64,000 nucleotides of DNA from positions 1-64,000 of the forward strand of contig CALAMC010000065.1 in the NCBI GenBank assembly GCA_937925655.1. Reading direction: 5' to 3'. The position numbers and the translations under genes are program-made. Source of the stretch: an uncultured candidate division Zixibacteria bacterium (GTDB lineage Bacteria > Zixibacteria > MSB-5A5 > GN15 > PGXB01). Below are positions 8,287 through 15,677 of the stretch, piece after piece. The first letter of the stretch is position 1. Each line of letters starts with the position of its first letter. A model generated the notes under the pieces. The model was not told where the DNA came from. It searched no databases and saw nothing but the letters and a program-made list of their open reading frames with translations.

Positions 8287-8952
8287 CTACATGTTCTTTT
8301 CGACGATCTCGTTTAAGATATCATCTGCCAGTGCTATTCGCGCGAAACCGAAGGACAGGTTTATCAGCGACGCGAGGTGCATTTCTTCGGTGGCGGCTCC
8401 GGTGGCGTCGGCCAGAAAGGTAACCCGGTAATCGCGCATGAAAGCTTCGCGGGCGGTGGTTTCGCAACATAGATTAGTCATTACGCCCGAAATCACGATA
8501 TCTCTGATTTCTTTGCCGCGCAGGACGGTTTCCAAATCTGTCCCATGAAATGACGAATACCGGTGTTTGAAAATGATTTTTTCTCCGGGCAAAGGCGCCA
8601 ATTCCGAATTAATCTCACTTTCGGGAGAACCCTCGATAATCATACCGTCCCACCACCAGCCCAGATTTCCGGCGTCACTGCCGTCGGGGTGATGCACATG
8701 CCGCGTATAAATGACCGGCAGTCCGGCCTTACGGAAACTTTCGATAAGTCGTCTCACGGTCGGGATGATGACATTGCCATGCTCCAGCGATAAAGGCGAA
8801 CCGGGTTCGACAAAGAAGCGCTGCATGTCGATGACCATAAGGGCCGTCTTTTTGCAATCGAGTGTCCATTTATGGGTATTGATAGGCGCAATTTTATCGA
8901 GCCATTGGTGTGCCTTGTCTCCCAAGTTTTGTCGTGTTACGAAAGATTTCAT
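8287..8952 (-). CDS. Isochorismatase-family cysteine hydrolase
   Basis: The 221-residue protein has the Asp-Lys-Cys triad of the isochorismatase/nicotinamidase superfamily: Asp42 in Val-Ile-Asp-Met-Gln, Lys129 in Ile-Phe-Lys-His-Arg-Tyr-Ser-Ser-Phe, and Cys162 in Thr-Asn-Leu-Cys-Cys-Glu-Thr-Thr. Members hydrolyse isochorismate, nicotinamide, ureidoacrylate or N-carbamoyl compounds; the substrate cannot be read from sequence. An extra N-terminal segment of about 35 residues precedes the core. It stands alone, with a family C repeat in its upstream region. Confidence 0.88.
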   Translation of the reverse strand: MKSFVTRQNLGDKAHQWLDKIAPINTHKWTLDCKKTALMVIDMQRFFVEPGSPLSLEHGNVIIPTVRRLIESFRKAGLPVIYTRHVHHPDGSDAGNLGWWWDGMIIEGSPESEINSELAPLPGEKIIFKHRYSSFHGTDLETVLRGKEIRDIVISGVMTNLCCETTAREAFMRDYRVTFLADATGAATEEMHLASLINLSFGFARIALADDILNEIVEKNM

Positions 8953-8984
8953 TTCTTATCTAACATTATGGGTTGAGTAAAATA

Positions 8985-9052
8985 CGTCGGGTTTCTCTTC
9001 CCGATAAATCGGGGATTCGGAACCCGACCTGCTTCGTACTGCGACCGGGCAC
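8985..9052. repeat. Hairpin repeat family C, copy 2
   Basis: GTCGGGTT pairs with AACCCGAC, enclosing CCCGAT-AA-ATCGGG, followed by CGACCGGGCACAG. The same elements occur at 1669-1740 in a different order. It lies between the promoter side of the isochorismatase gene and the end of the acyl-CoA dehydrogenase gene, so in minus-strand terms it is the 3' end of the beta-oxidation operon. Confidence 0.6.
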
Positions 9053-9071
9053 AGCGTAATTATTTAATCTG

Positions 9072-10220
9072 TCAGGCGTGCAATATTTCTCTAAGAATCT
9101 CGCGGGCGATGACCATGCGCTGGACTTCAGACGTTCCCTCGCCGATCTCGCACAGTTTCATGTCGCGATAGTATCGTTCAGCCGGATAGCGTTCGGTATA
9201 ACCCACAGCGCCGAGAATCTGGATGGCCTGGTCGGTGCAAAAATGAGCGGCTTCGGATGAATACAATTTGCACATGGCCGACAACCGGGTGTAATTGTGT
9301 CCGTTGTCTTTCAACCAGCAGGTTTTATACATGATCAGCCGCGCCGCCTCGACCTGCGTGGCCATGTCGGCCAGCTTGAACTGAATGGCCTGATTGCGAT
9401 TGATCGGTTTGCCGCCCTGAATGCGGCTCTCGCTGTACTTGGCGGCCAGTTCCAGCGCCGCCTGGGCCAGCCCGATGCCCATGGCACCGATGGAAATGCG
9501 ACCCCCATCGAGCGTAATCATGAACTGCTTGAACCCTTCACCTTCCTTGCCCAGCAGATGCCAGGCGGGGAATTTGAGGTCATCGAAATGCATGAAAGCG
9601 GTATCCGACCCGCGGCACCCCATTTTGTTTTCCTTCTTGCCTGCGGAGAACCCTTCCATTCCCTTTTCGATAATAAACGATGATATGCCGTGCACGCCGC
9701 CCTCATCGCTGGTGCGGGCAGTAATAATCGAGGCTTTGCAAACGTTGGCCGAGGTTATCCAGCATTTAGTGCCATTGACAATGTATCCCTCGGCGGTTTT
9801 CTCGGCTCGGCTTTTGGTGCCGCCGGCGTCCGATCCGGCTTCGGGTTCGGTCAGGCCAAAGGCGATCAGGTCGCCATTCCGGGCGGCGGGCGGAAGATAT
9901 TTCTTTTTCTGTTCGGCGGTGCCGAAATGCTCAATCGGAAAAGTCCCTAAAGAATTATGCGCCGCCAGGGTTAAACCGGTCGAACCGCAGACGCGCGAGA
10001 CCTCCTCGACGATTATGGCATACTGCACCGTTTCCAGTCCCAGTCCGCCATAGTCTTTGGGGACGATGCACCCCCACCAGCCTTTGTCATTTATCAACCT
10101 GTGGACGTCCTGCGAATAAATCTGTTCGCGGTCGATATAAGCCGCGTGGGGGGCGATTTTTTCTTCGCAATAGCCGCGAACCTCCCGCCTGAAGTCTTTA
10201 TATTTTATGTCAAAATCCAT
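9072..10220 (-). CDS. Acyl-CoA dehydrogenase
   Basis: A 382-residue FAD-dependent acyl-CoA dehydrogenase oxidising acyl-CoA to trans-2-enoyl-CoA and passing electrons to ETF. The Leu-Thr-Glu-Pro-Glu-Ala-Gly-Ser-Asp FAD/substrate loop is present, as is the C-terminal Gly-Glu-Gly-Thr-Ser-Glu with Glu361 as the expected catalytic base. Substrate length or branching cannot be told by eye. It starts two bases after the second dehydrogenase and ends the operon. The neighbouring methylcrotonyl-CoA carboxylase genes make an isovaleryl-CoA role for one of the pair plausible. Confidence 0.92.
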   Translation of the reverse strand: MDFDIKYKDFRREVRGYCEEKIAPHAAYIDREQIYSQDVHRLINDKGWWGCIVPKDYGGLGLETVQYAIIVEEVSRVCGSTGLTLAAHNSLGTFPIEHFGTAEQKKKYLPPAARNGDLIAFGLTEPEAGSDAGGTKSRAEKTAEGYIVNGTKCWITSANVCKASIITARTSDEGGVHGISSFIIEKGMEGFSAGKKENKMGCRGSDTAFMHFDDLKFPAWHLLGKEGEGFKQFMITLDGGRISIGAMGIGLAQAALELAAKYSESRIQGGKPINRNQAIQFKLADMATQVEAARLIMYKTCWLKDNGHNYTRLSAMCKLYSSEAAHFCTDQAIQILGAVGYTERYPAERYYRDMKLCEIGEGTSEVQRMVIAREILREILHA

Positions 10221-10222
10221 GG

Positions 10223-11365
10223 CTATTCCTTAAGCAGGTCCCGTGATATAACAATACGTTGCGCTTCCGAGGTTCCTTCATATATTTCTGTGACGCGGGC
10301 ATCGCGGAAATAGCGCTCGACCGGGTATTCTTTGACATAGCCATAGCCGCCGTGAATCTGGACGGCTTGGTTGGCGACAAAATTGGCTGTTTCCGAGGCC
10401 ACCAGTTTGGCCATCGATATCAAACGTCCGTGCCGACCTTCCATATCTTTAAGAACGGCCGCCTGATAAACCATCAGTCGCGCCTGTTCGATGCGGGTGG
10501 CCATATCGGCCAGTTTGAACTGAATTGCCTGAAAATTGCAGATGGGCTGGCCGAATTGCTTGCGTTCCTTGGAGTATTTCAGAGCCTCATCGAAAGCCGC
10601 TTCGGCGATACCCAGCGCTTGGGCGCCGACGCCGACACGACCATTATCAAGAAGCGATAAGGCGATTTTAAAACCGTTATTTTCCTCCCCGAGCAGATTA
10701 GTTTTGGGGACACGCGCGTCCATGAAAGAAATTTCACGGGTATCGGAGCATTTGAGACCCATCTTTTTTTCGGGAGCGCCGAGACTCATTCCCGCAATGC
10801 CCGGCGGCACCAGTATGGCGGAGATACCTTTGGGACCTTTGGCGGGATCGGTTAACGCGAAAACGACGGTCAACCCGGCGTATTTGGCCGAAGTCACCCA
10901 GCTTTTGGTGCCGTTGAGTACATAATCATTGCCTTGCGGGATAGCCTGGCATTTGAGACTTCCGGCATCGGTACCGCTTTCCGGTTCGGAAAGCGAATAG
11001 GCGCCGATTATCTCCCCGGCCGCCAGTTTCGGCAGGTATTCCTGCTTTTGCGCATCGGTGCCATACAATTCGATAGCTTTTATGGTCAGAGAATTGTGGA
11101 CGCTGATTGCTATCGCCAGTCCGGCGCAAGCTTTGGAAATTTCCTCTATGCACAAGGCGTAGCTTAAAGTATCGGCCGCCAGACCGCCGAATTCTTCCGG
11201 CGCCAGAAGTCCGAAGAATCCGAGTTCAGCCGTTTCCTGCAATAACTCGGTCGGCAATTCTGACTTGGCGTCGAGTTCCTCGGCGATACCGCGCAGACGC
11301 TTCTGGGCGAATTCCCGGGCTGTGTCGCGCAACAGTATCTGGTCTTCACTTAAATTGAAATCCAT
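10223..11365 (-). CDS. Acyl-CoA dehydrogenase
   Basis: The 380-residue protein is a second acyl-CoA dehydrogenase, clearly paralogous to its downstream neighbour but not a recent duplicate. It carries Leu-Ser-Glu-Pro-Glu-Ser-Gly-Thr-Asp in the flavin loop and Tyr-Glu-Gly-Thr-Ser-Glu with Glu363 at the catalytic position, the form typical of short-chain (butyryl-type) enzymes. It follows the 3-hydroxyacyl-CoA dehydrogenase gene by five bases. With the thiolase and 3-hydroxybutyryl-CoA dehydrogenase it covers three of the four beta-oxidation steps; no matching crotonase or ETF gene is in the operon. Confidence 0.92.
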   Translation of the reverse strand: MDFNLSEDQILLRDTAREFAQKRLRGIAEELDAKSELPTELLQETAELGFFGLLAPEEFGGLAADTLSYALCIEEISKACAGLAIAISVHNSLTIKAIELYGTDAQKQEYLPKLAAGEIIGAYSLSEPESGTDAGSLKCQAIPQGNDYVLNGTKSWVTSAKYAGLTVVFALTDPAKGPKGISAILVPPGIAGMSLGAPEKKMGLKCSDTREISFMDARVPKTNLLGEENNGFKIALSLLDNGRVGVGAQALGIAEAAFDEALKYSKERKQFGQPICNFQAIQFKLADMATRIEQARLMVYQAAVLKDMEGRHGRLISMAKLVASETANFVANQAVQIHGGYGYVKEYPVERYFRDARVTEIYEGTSEAQRIVISRDLLKE

Positions 11366-11370
11366 TTTAA

Positions 11371-12246
11371 TTATCCTTGCTGGGAATAATCATAAAAGCC
11401 TTTGCCGGTCTTCCTTCCCAAATAGCCGGCTTCGACCATTTTCTTCAACAGCGGGCAGGGTCGGTATTTCGGGTCGCCCAAACCGTCGTGAAGGACTTCC
11501 AGAATTGCCAGACAGACATCCAGGCCGATGAAATCGGCCAGAGTCAGCGGGCCCATCGGATGAGCCATACCCAGTTTCATAACACCGTCGATGGCTTCCA
11601 CCGAACCGACGCCTTCGAACAGGGCATAAATGGCTTCGTTAATCATCGGCATCAGGATACGATTGGCGATAAAACCGGGATAATCATGCGATGGAATCGG
11701 GGTTTTGCCCAGCTTGCGGGCCAGCTCATCGACCGTCTGGAAAGTTTCCATAGAGGTACCCAACCCGCGAATCATCTCGACCAGTTTCATCATCGGGACC
11801 GGGTTCATGAAATGCATCCCGACAACTTTATCGGGGCGTTTGGTGGCGGCGCCGAGTTTGGTGATAGATATTGAGGATGTATTCGAGGCCAGAATCGTGT
11901 CCGGCGGACACATGGAATCGAGTTTGCGGAAAATATCCAGTTTGACGTTTAAATCTTCGAAAACGGCTTCGATCACAATCTGGGAGTCTTTGGCGCTGTC
12001 CAGACTGGTCGATCCTTTAATTTTGGCCAGGGTATCATTTTTGTCTTTTTCGGTTATTTTCTCTTTGGCCACCATGCGATCGAGGTTTTTACCGATAGTT
12101 CCCAGGGCGCGGTCGAGGAATTTCTGATCGGTTTCGATCAGAGTGACATCATAGCCGGTCATGGCACAGACATGAGCGATACCATTGCCCATCGTTCCGC
12201 CGCCGATGACGGCGATTTTTTCAATATCATCCACTTTAAGAGTCAT
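11371..12246 (-). CDS. 3-hydroxybutyryl-CoA (3-hydroxyacyl-CoA) dehydrogenase
   Basis: A 291-residue NAD-dependent dehydrogenase. The Rossmann motif Gly-Gly-Gly-Thr-Met-Gly-Asn-Gly begins at residue 15, and the catalytic His lies in Gly-Met-His-Phe-Met-Asn-Pro-Val near residue 145. Size and the C-terminal Gly-Arg-Lys-Thr-Gly-Lys-Gly-Phe-Tyr-Asp-Tyr match stand-alone Hbd/PaaH enzymes. It interconverts 3-hydroxyacyl-CoA and 3-oxoacyl-CoA. It is 14 bases from the thiolase gene, consistent with consecutive steps. Confidence 0.95.
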   Translation of the reverse strand: MTLKVDDIEKIAVIGGGTMGNGIAHVCAMTGYDVTLIETDQKFLDRALGTIGKNLDRMVAKEKITEKDKNDTLAKIKGSTSLDSAKDSQIVIEAVFEDLNVKLDIFRKLDSMCPPDTILASNTSSISITKLGAATKRPDKVVGMHFMNPVPMMKLVEMIRGLGTSMETFQTVDELARKLGKTPIPSHDYPGFIANRILMPMINEAIYALFEGVGSVEAIDGVMKLGMAHPMGPLTLADFIGLDVCLAILEVLHDGLGDPKYRPCPLLKKMVEAGYLGRKTGKGFYDYSQQG

Positions 12247-12260
12247 ATTCCCTCCTGAAA

Positions 12261-13451
12261 TTATACTATTTCAATTGATAAAGCTACGGCGTGGCCACCG
12301 CCAAGGCATAGCGTCGCCAAACCTTTTTTAAGATTGCGGTCCTTGAGAGCATAAATCAAAGTGGTTAATACTCTGGTACCGGAAGCGCCGATCGGATGCC
12401 CCAGCGCCACCGCGCCGCCATGGACGTTGACCTTATTCCAATCCCAGCCAAGTTCTTTTCCGTCGGCCAATGCCTGAACGGAAAAGGCTTCGTTGGCCTC
12501 GATGAGGTCGAAATGATGGACATTGACGCCCATTTTTTCGCAGAGTTTGCGCACGGCCAAAATGGGAGCGAGAAAGATCATATCGGGTTCAATGCCGGCG
12601 GTGGTATAATCGACTACGCGGGCCAGCGGTTTGAGATTATTTTCCTTCATGAATTGCTCCGAAACAACTACGGTCGCGGAGGAGCCGTCGTTGAGTCCGG
12701 GAGCATTTCCAGCGGTGACGGTGCCGTCTTTTTCGAAAGCCGGTTTTAGTTTGGCAAGGGCTTCGAGTGATATATTGCTCCGGGGACATTCATCTTTATC
12801 GAAGATAACCGGGTCGCCTTTTTTCTGAGGAATTTCTATCGGGAAAATTTCATTTTTAAATTTACCGCCTTCAATAGCGGCGACGGCTTTTTTATGGGAA
12901 TTATAGGCAAATTCATCCTGTTCTTCACGGGTTATTCCGGCTTTGCGGCCGGTCAGTTCGGCGGCGTTACCCATATGCCAATTTTTAAAGGCGCACCAAA
13001 GGCCGTCGAGAACCATTGAATCCTGGAGTTTTTTATCGCCGAATTTGAGACCGGCCTTGGCACCGTGCAGGACAAACGGTGTCCCCGACATCGATTCCAT
13101 CCCGCCGGCCACAACACAATGCTGGTCCCCGGCTTTAATCGACTGGGCCGCGAGCATTACGGCTTTAAGACCCGAACCGCAAACTTTATTGATGGTCATG
13201 GCGGCGACATGGGCAGGGACACCGCCGTGGAGGGCGGCCTGACGAGCCGGGGCCTGTCCGACGCCGGCTTGGACCACCTGACCCATGATGACTTCGTCGA
13301 TTTTATTAGGATCTACTCCAGCGCGCTTGACGGCTTCTTTTATTGCCAGCGCCCCCAATTGTGTGGCCGTGAACGAGGACAAACCGCCCAGAAAAGTGCC
13401 AATGGCGCTACGGCAGGCGGAGACAATGTAAGCTTGATTTTTATCGGACAT
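12261..13451 (-). CDS. Acetyl-CoA C-acetyltransferase (thiolase)
   Basis: A 396-residue thiolase with all three catalytic elements: Cys91 in Lys-Val-Cys-Gly-Ser-Gly, His352 in Gly-His-Pro-Ile-Gly-Ala-Ser-Gly, and Cys382 in Cys-Leu-Gly-Gly-Gly. Its size and motifs fit biosynthetic/degradative acetoacetyl-CoA thiolase, so it can either split acetoacetyl-CoA or make it. It is the first gene of a four-gene operon and faces an outer-membrane gene across a 345-bp gap. It is distinct from the archaeal-type thiolase at 20054-21214. Confidence 0.95.
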   Translation of the reverse strand: MSDKNQAYIVSACRSAIGTFLGGLSSFTATQLGALAIKEAVKRAGVDPNKIDEVIMGQVVQAGVGQAPARQAALHGGVPAHVAAMTINKVCGSGLKAVMLAAQSIKAGDQHCVVAGGMESMSGTPFVLHGAKAGLKFGDKKLQDSMVLDGLWCAFKNWHMGNAAELTGRKAGITREEQDEFAYNSHKKAVAAIEGGKFKNEIFPIEIPQKKGDPVIFDKDECPRSNISLEALAKLKPAFEKDGTVTAGNAPGLNDGSSATVVVSEQFMKENNLKPLARVVDYTTAGIEPDMIFLAPILAVRKLCEKMGVNVHHFDLIEANEAFSVQALADGKELGWDWNKVNVHGGAVALGHPIGASGTRVLTTLIYALKDRNLKKGLATLCLGGGHAVALSIEIV

Positions 13452-13796
13452 TTAATCCTCCAACTTCTTTGGTTTTATGATCTTGCGCAGTCCTCCTATA
13501 TAATAAAATTGTTACCGTAGCGCAAGAGCTTGTACGGGATAAAACTGGAGTGGTTTGTTTATTTTTATGGAAGCGGAGACCTCGATACTTTATACTCTAT
13601 GCTGATTTATAATAAAGTATAGGCAATGATTGGCCGAATAAAATAACGTGTCAGCGAAAGGATCAAATTTATTAAAAAATCGAACTTATTTTTGTTGACC
13701 CGGTTAAAATAAAAAATTATCTATGGTTTCAATATAGGAGACAAAGTGAATTTAGAAAATTCACGATGGATTTTTAACCAACTTAAGGAGGATGAG
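13452..13796. promoter_or_regulatory. Divergent intergenic region with inverted repeat
   Basis: This gap separates the thiolase operon (minus) from an outer-membrane barrel gene (plus). It is AT-rich and holds a perfect 9-bp inverted repeat, ATACTTTAT at 13585-13593 and ATAAAGTAT at 13612-13620, that could be an operator. A TTGACC box near 13697 followed about 17 bases later by an AT-rich stretch may be a plus-strand promoter. No gene is seen. Confidence 0.4.
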
Positions 13797-14399
13797 ATGA
13801 AGAAGCTGGTTCTTCTCACATTCGTGTTAGTTGCCCTTGCCCTATCGGCCTTTGCACAGGGCGATGCCGGCAAAGGAATCACCGCCAAGGGATTCAAGGT
13901 CGGCGTGACCATGGCCAATCTGACCGGCGACATCGAAGACACCAAGATGAAGATCGGATTTGCCGCAGGTGGGTTCTTCACCTACAGCTTTTCTCCGACC
14001 TTCGCCATTCAGCCGGAAGTCTTGTATTGCATGAAGGGCGCCAAGGCAGATACCGATGAAGGCGAAAAGCTGAAACTGGATTATCTGGCCATTCCGGTCA
14101 TGTTTAAGTACTCCTTCCCGACCGAAGGCAAAATTGCCCCGAATATCTTCGCCGGACCGGAAGTCGGCATACTGCTTTCTGCGAAGGAAGAAGATGAGGA
14201 CATTAAGGAATATTTCAAGAGTGTTGATTTTGGTATCGGATTCGGGGCCGGCATCGATATCGCCATGGAAAGTGGGAAATTGACTCTGGATGCTCGTTAT
14301 ACACTCGGCCTGTCGAATATCGCCGATACCGATGAAGACGAAAGCGATTTTTCGGTAAAGAATGCCACTATCATGGTCATGCTTGGCTACGGCTTCTAA
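13797..14399 (+). CDS. Outer-membrane beta-barrel protein (PorT-like)
   Basis: A 201-residue secreted protein: signal peptide ending Ala-Phe-Ala-Gln near residue 21, then alternating amphipathic strands (for example Pro-Thr-Phe-Ala-Ile-Gln-Pro-Glu-Val-Leu-Tyr) and a C-terminal Gly-Tyr-Gly-Phe, as expected for an outer-membrane barrel recognised by BamA. The pattern matches the PorT/OmpA-like barrel families common in the FCB group. A longer reading frame begins at 13746, but AAGGAGG five bases before 13797 and the signal peptide fix the start. A strong terminator follows. Confidence 0.85.
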   Translation: MKKLVLLTFVLVALALSAFAQGDAGKGITAKGFKVGVTMANLTGDIEDTKMKIGFAAGGFFTYSFSPTFAIQPEVLYCMKGAKADTDEGEKLKLDYLAIPVMFKYSFPTEGKIAPNIFAGPEVGILLSAKEEDEDIKEYFKSVDFGIGFGAGIDIAMESGKLTLDARYTLGLSNIADTDEDESDFSVKNATIMVMLGYGF

Positions 14400-14419
14400 T
14401 TTGATTTTTTATGATTGTT

Positions 14420-14447
14420 AAGCCGGATTTCCTAATCCGGCTTTTTT
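14420..14447 (+). terminator. Rho-independent terminator
   Basis: AAGCCGGATT and AATCCGGCTT form a perfect 10-bp stem with a four-base loop, followed by T residues. It ends the outer-membrane barrel transcript. Confidence 0.9.
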
Positions 14448-14526
14448 ATTGATTTTTTATCATCTCTTTATTATTCATTTATAAATTACATATCACTAAT
14501 TCGAAACATCTTAACCGGGAGGAAAG

Positions 14527-15108
14527 ATGAGATATTTAATGCTGTATCTGGCGGGCTTGCTCATTATTGTCGGAGGAGCATTTGCCCAAAACTCCCCCAT
14601 TGACAAAGGGAGCTTTATGCTCACGGGACAGGCGTCATATACGTCGTTAGGCGGAGATTTGGCGGATGAGCTTTTCGGAGAATCCATGAATCTGATTATT
14701 ATCAATCCCGGCATCGGCTACTTCATTTCGGAAGGCTTCATGATCGGCGGGGATGTTGCGATTTTGAGCGCGTCATGGGGCGAAGACGAGGATGTTTCCT
14801 TTCTGGGTTTTGGCCCGACTATCGGTTATTATTTCAATACCGGGCAAACCCGTACTAAAATAAAAGGGGCCTTTTACCCGTATATTAAGGGTTTTTTCCA
14901 AATGCAATCGATTAGTTTGTATGATGCCGACGCCTCCAATTTTATGTTCGGCGGAAAAGTTGGATTCGACGCGATGCTTACCAATTCGGTGGCTATCGAT
15001 GCGGGTATAACATTTTCCAAACTGTCATTCGACCCCGACGGACCCGCCAAGTCAGTTTCGGGGAATATTTTATCAATCGGCGCCGGCTTGACGCAATTTA
15101 TTTTGTGA
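14527..15108 (+). CDS. Outer-membrane beta-barrel protein
   Basis: The 193-residue product has a signal peptide (cleavage near Ala-Phe-Ala-Gln, residue 21) and a run of short amphipathic strands with glycine-rich turns, ending in Phe-Ile-Leu. It looks like an 8-strand barrel of the OmpA/OmpX-like class. GGGAGGAAAG precedes the ATG. It has its own terminator and follows another small barrel; the two share layout but little sequence. Function unknown; probably structural or surface-exposed. Confidence 0.8.
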   Translation: MRYLMLYLAGLLIIVGGAFAQNSPIDKGSFMLTGQASYTSLGGDLADELFGESMNLIIINPGIGYFISEGFMIGGDVAILSASWGEDEDVSFLGFGPTIGYYFNTGQTRTKIKGAFYPYIKGFFQMQSISLYDADASNFMFGGKVGFDAMLTNSVAIDAGITFSKLSFDPDGPAKSVSGNILSIGAGLTQFIL

Positions 15109-15127
15109 TGAATATTATCTGTTAGTG

Positions 15128-15158
15128 AAAAAGCCCCGATTAATGATTGGGGCTTTTT
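15128..15158. terminator. Bidirectional terminator
   Basis: AAAAAGCCCC and GGGGCTTTTT flank an 11-base loop, giving A- and T-tracts on both sides. It lies between the convergent barrel gene (plus) and the biotin carrier gene (minus) and can end both transcripts. Confidence 0.92.
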
Positions 15159-15170
15159 AATTGAAAAATA

Positions 15171-15677
15171 TTATTTTAGTTCAGCCGCAAGTTCCAATTC
15201 AATAATCGGAGTTTCCGTATCGACCTGGTCACCATCTTTGAAATTGATCTTTTTGACAATGCCCTCGGCGGCGCAGTTCACCTGATTTTCCATTTTCATG
15301 GCTTCGACAATAACCATCGGCTGTTTGGCCTTAACCTCCTGACCGACCGTGACGAGAATCTTGACGACTTTGCCCGGCATCGGAGCGAAAATTTTATCTT
15401 TGACGCCAACCGAAGCATCGGCGCCACCCGCGATGTCCATATCTATGGACGGAACCGTCAAGTCAAACAGAACGCCATCAACGTCGGCATAGATTTTATT
15501 ATCTTTAATAACGCACGCGGCGGCGTGTTTTCTGCCGTCGACAGTCACAATGAATTTACCCTGGCCCTGTTGGGAAATCGAGTAGTGCGTTCCGTTTAAA
15601 GCGGCGGTAACGCCGTTGGCTGATGTCGCAATATCGACATCATAAAGTTTATCTTCTATTCGTACTTGCTGTATCAT
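15171..15677 (-). CDS. Biotin carboxyl carrier protein of an acyl-CoA carboxylase
   Basis: A 168-residue carrier. The last 75 residues are a biotinyl domain with the Glu-Ala-Met-Lys-Met motif; Lys128 is the biotinylation site. Ahead of it is a region resembling the BT domain that tethers carrier and carboxyltransferase in the alpha subunits of propionyl- and methylcrotonyl-CoA carboxylases. The ATG at 15677 overlaps the biotin carboxylase stop (ATGA); a GTG three codons upstream is less likely. Together with the carboxylase it equals the size of a usual fused alpha subunit. Confidence 0.92.
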   Translation of the reverse strand: MIQQVRIEDKLYDVDIATSANGVTAALNGTHYSISQQGQGKFIVTVDGRKHAAACVIKDNKIYADVDGVLFDLTVPSIDMDIAGGADASVGVKDKIFAPMPGKVVKILVTVGQEVKAKQPMVIVEAMKMENQVNCAAEGIVKKINFKDGDQVDTETPIIELELAAELK

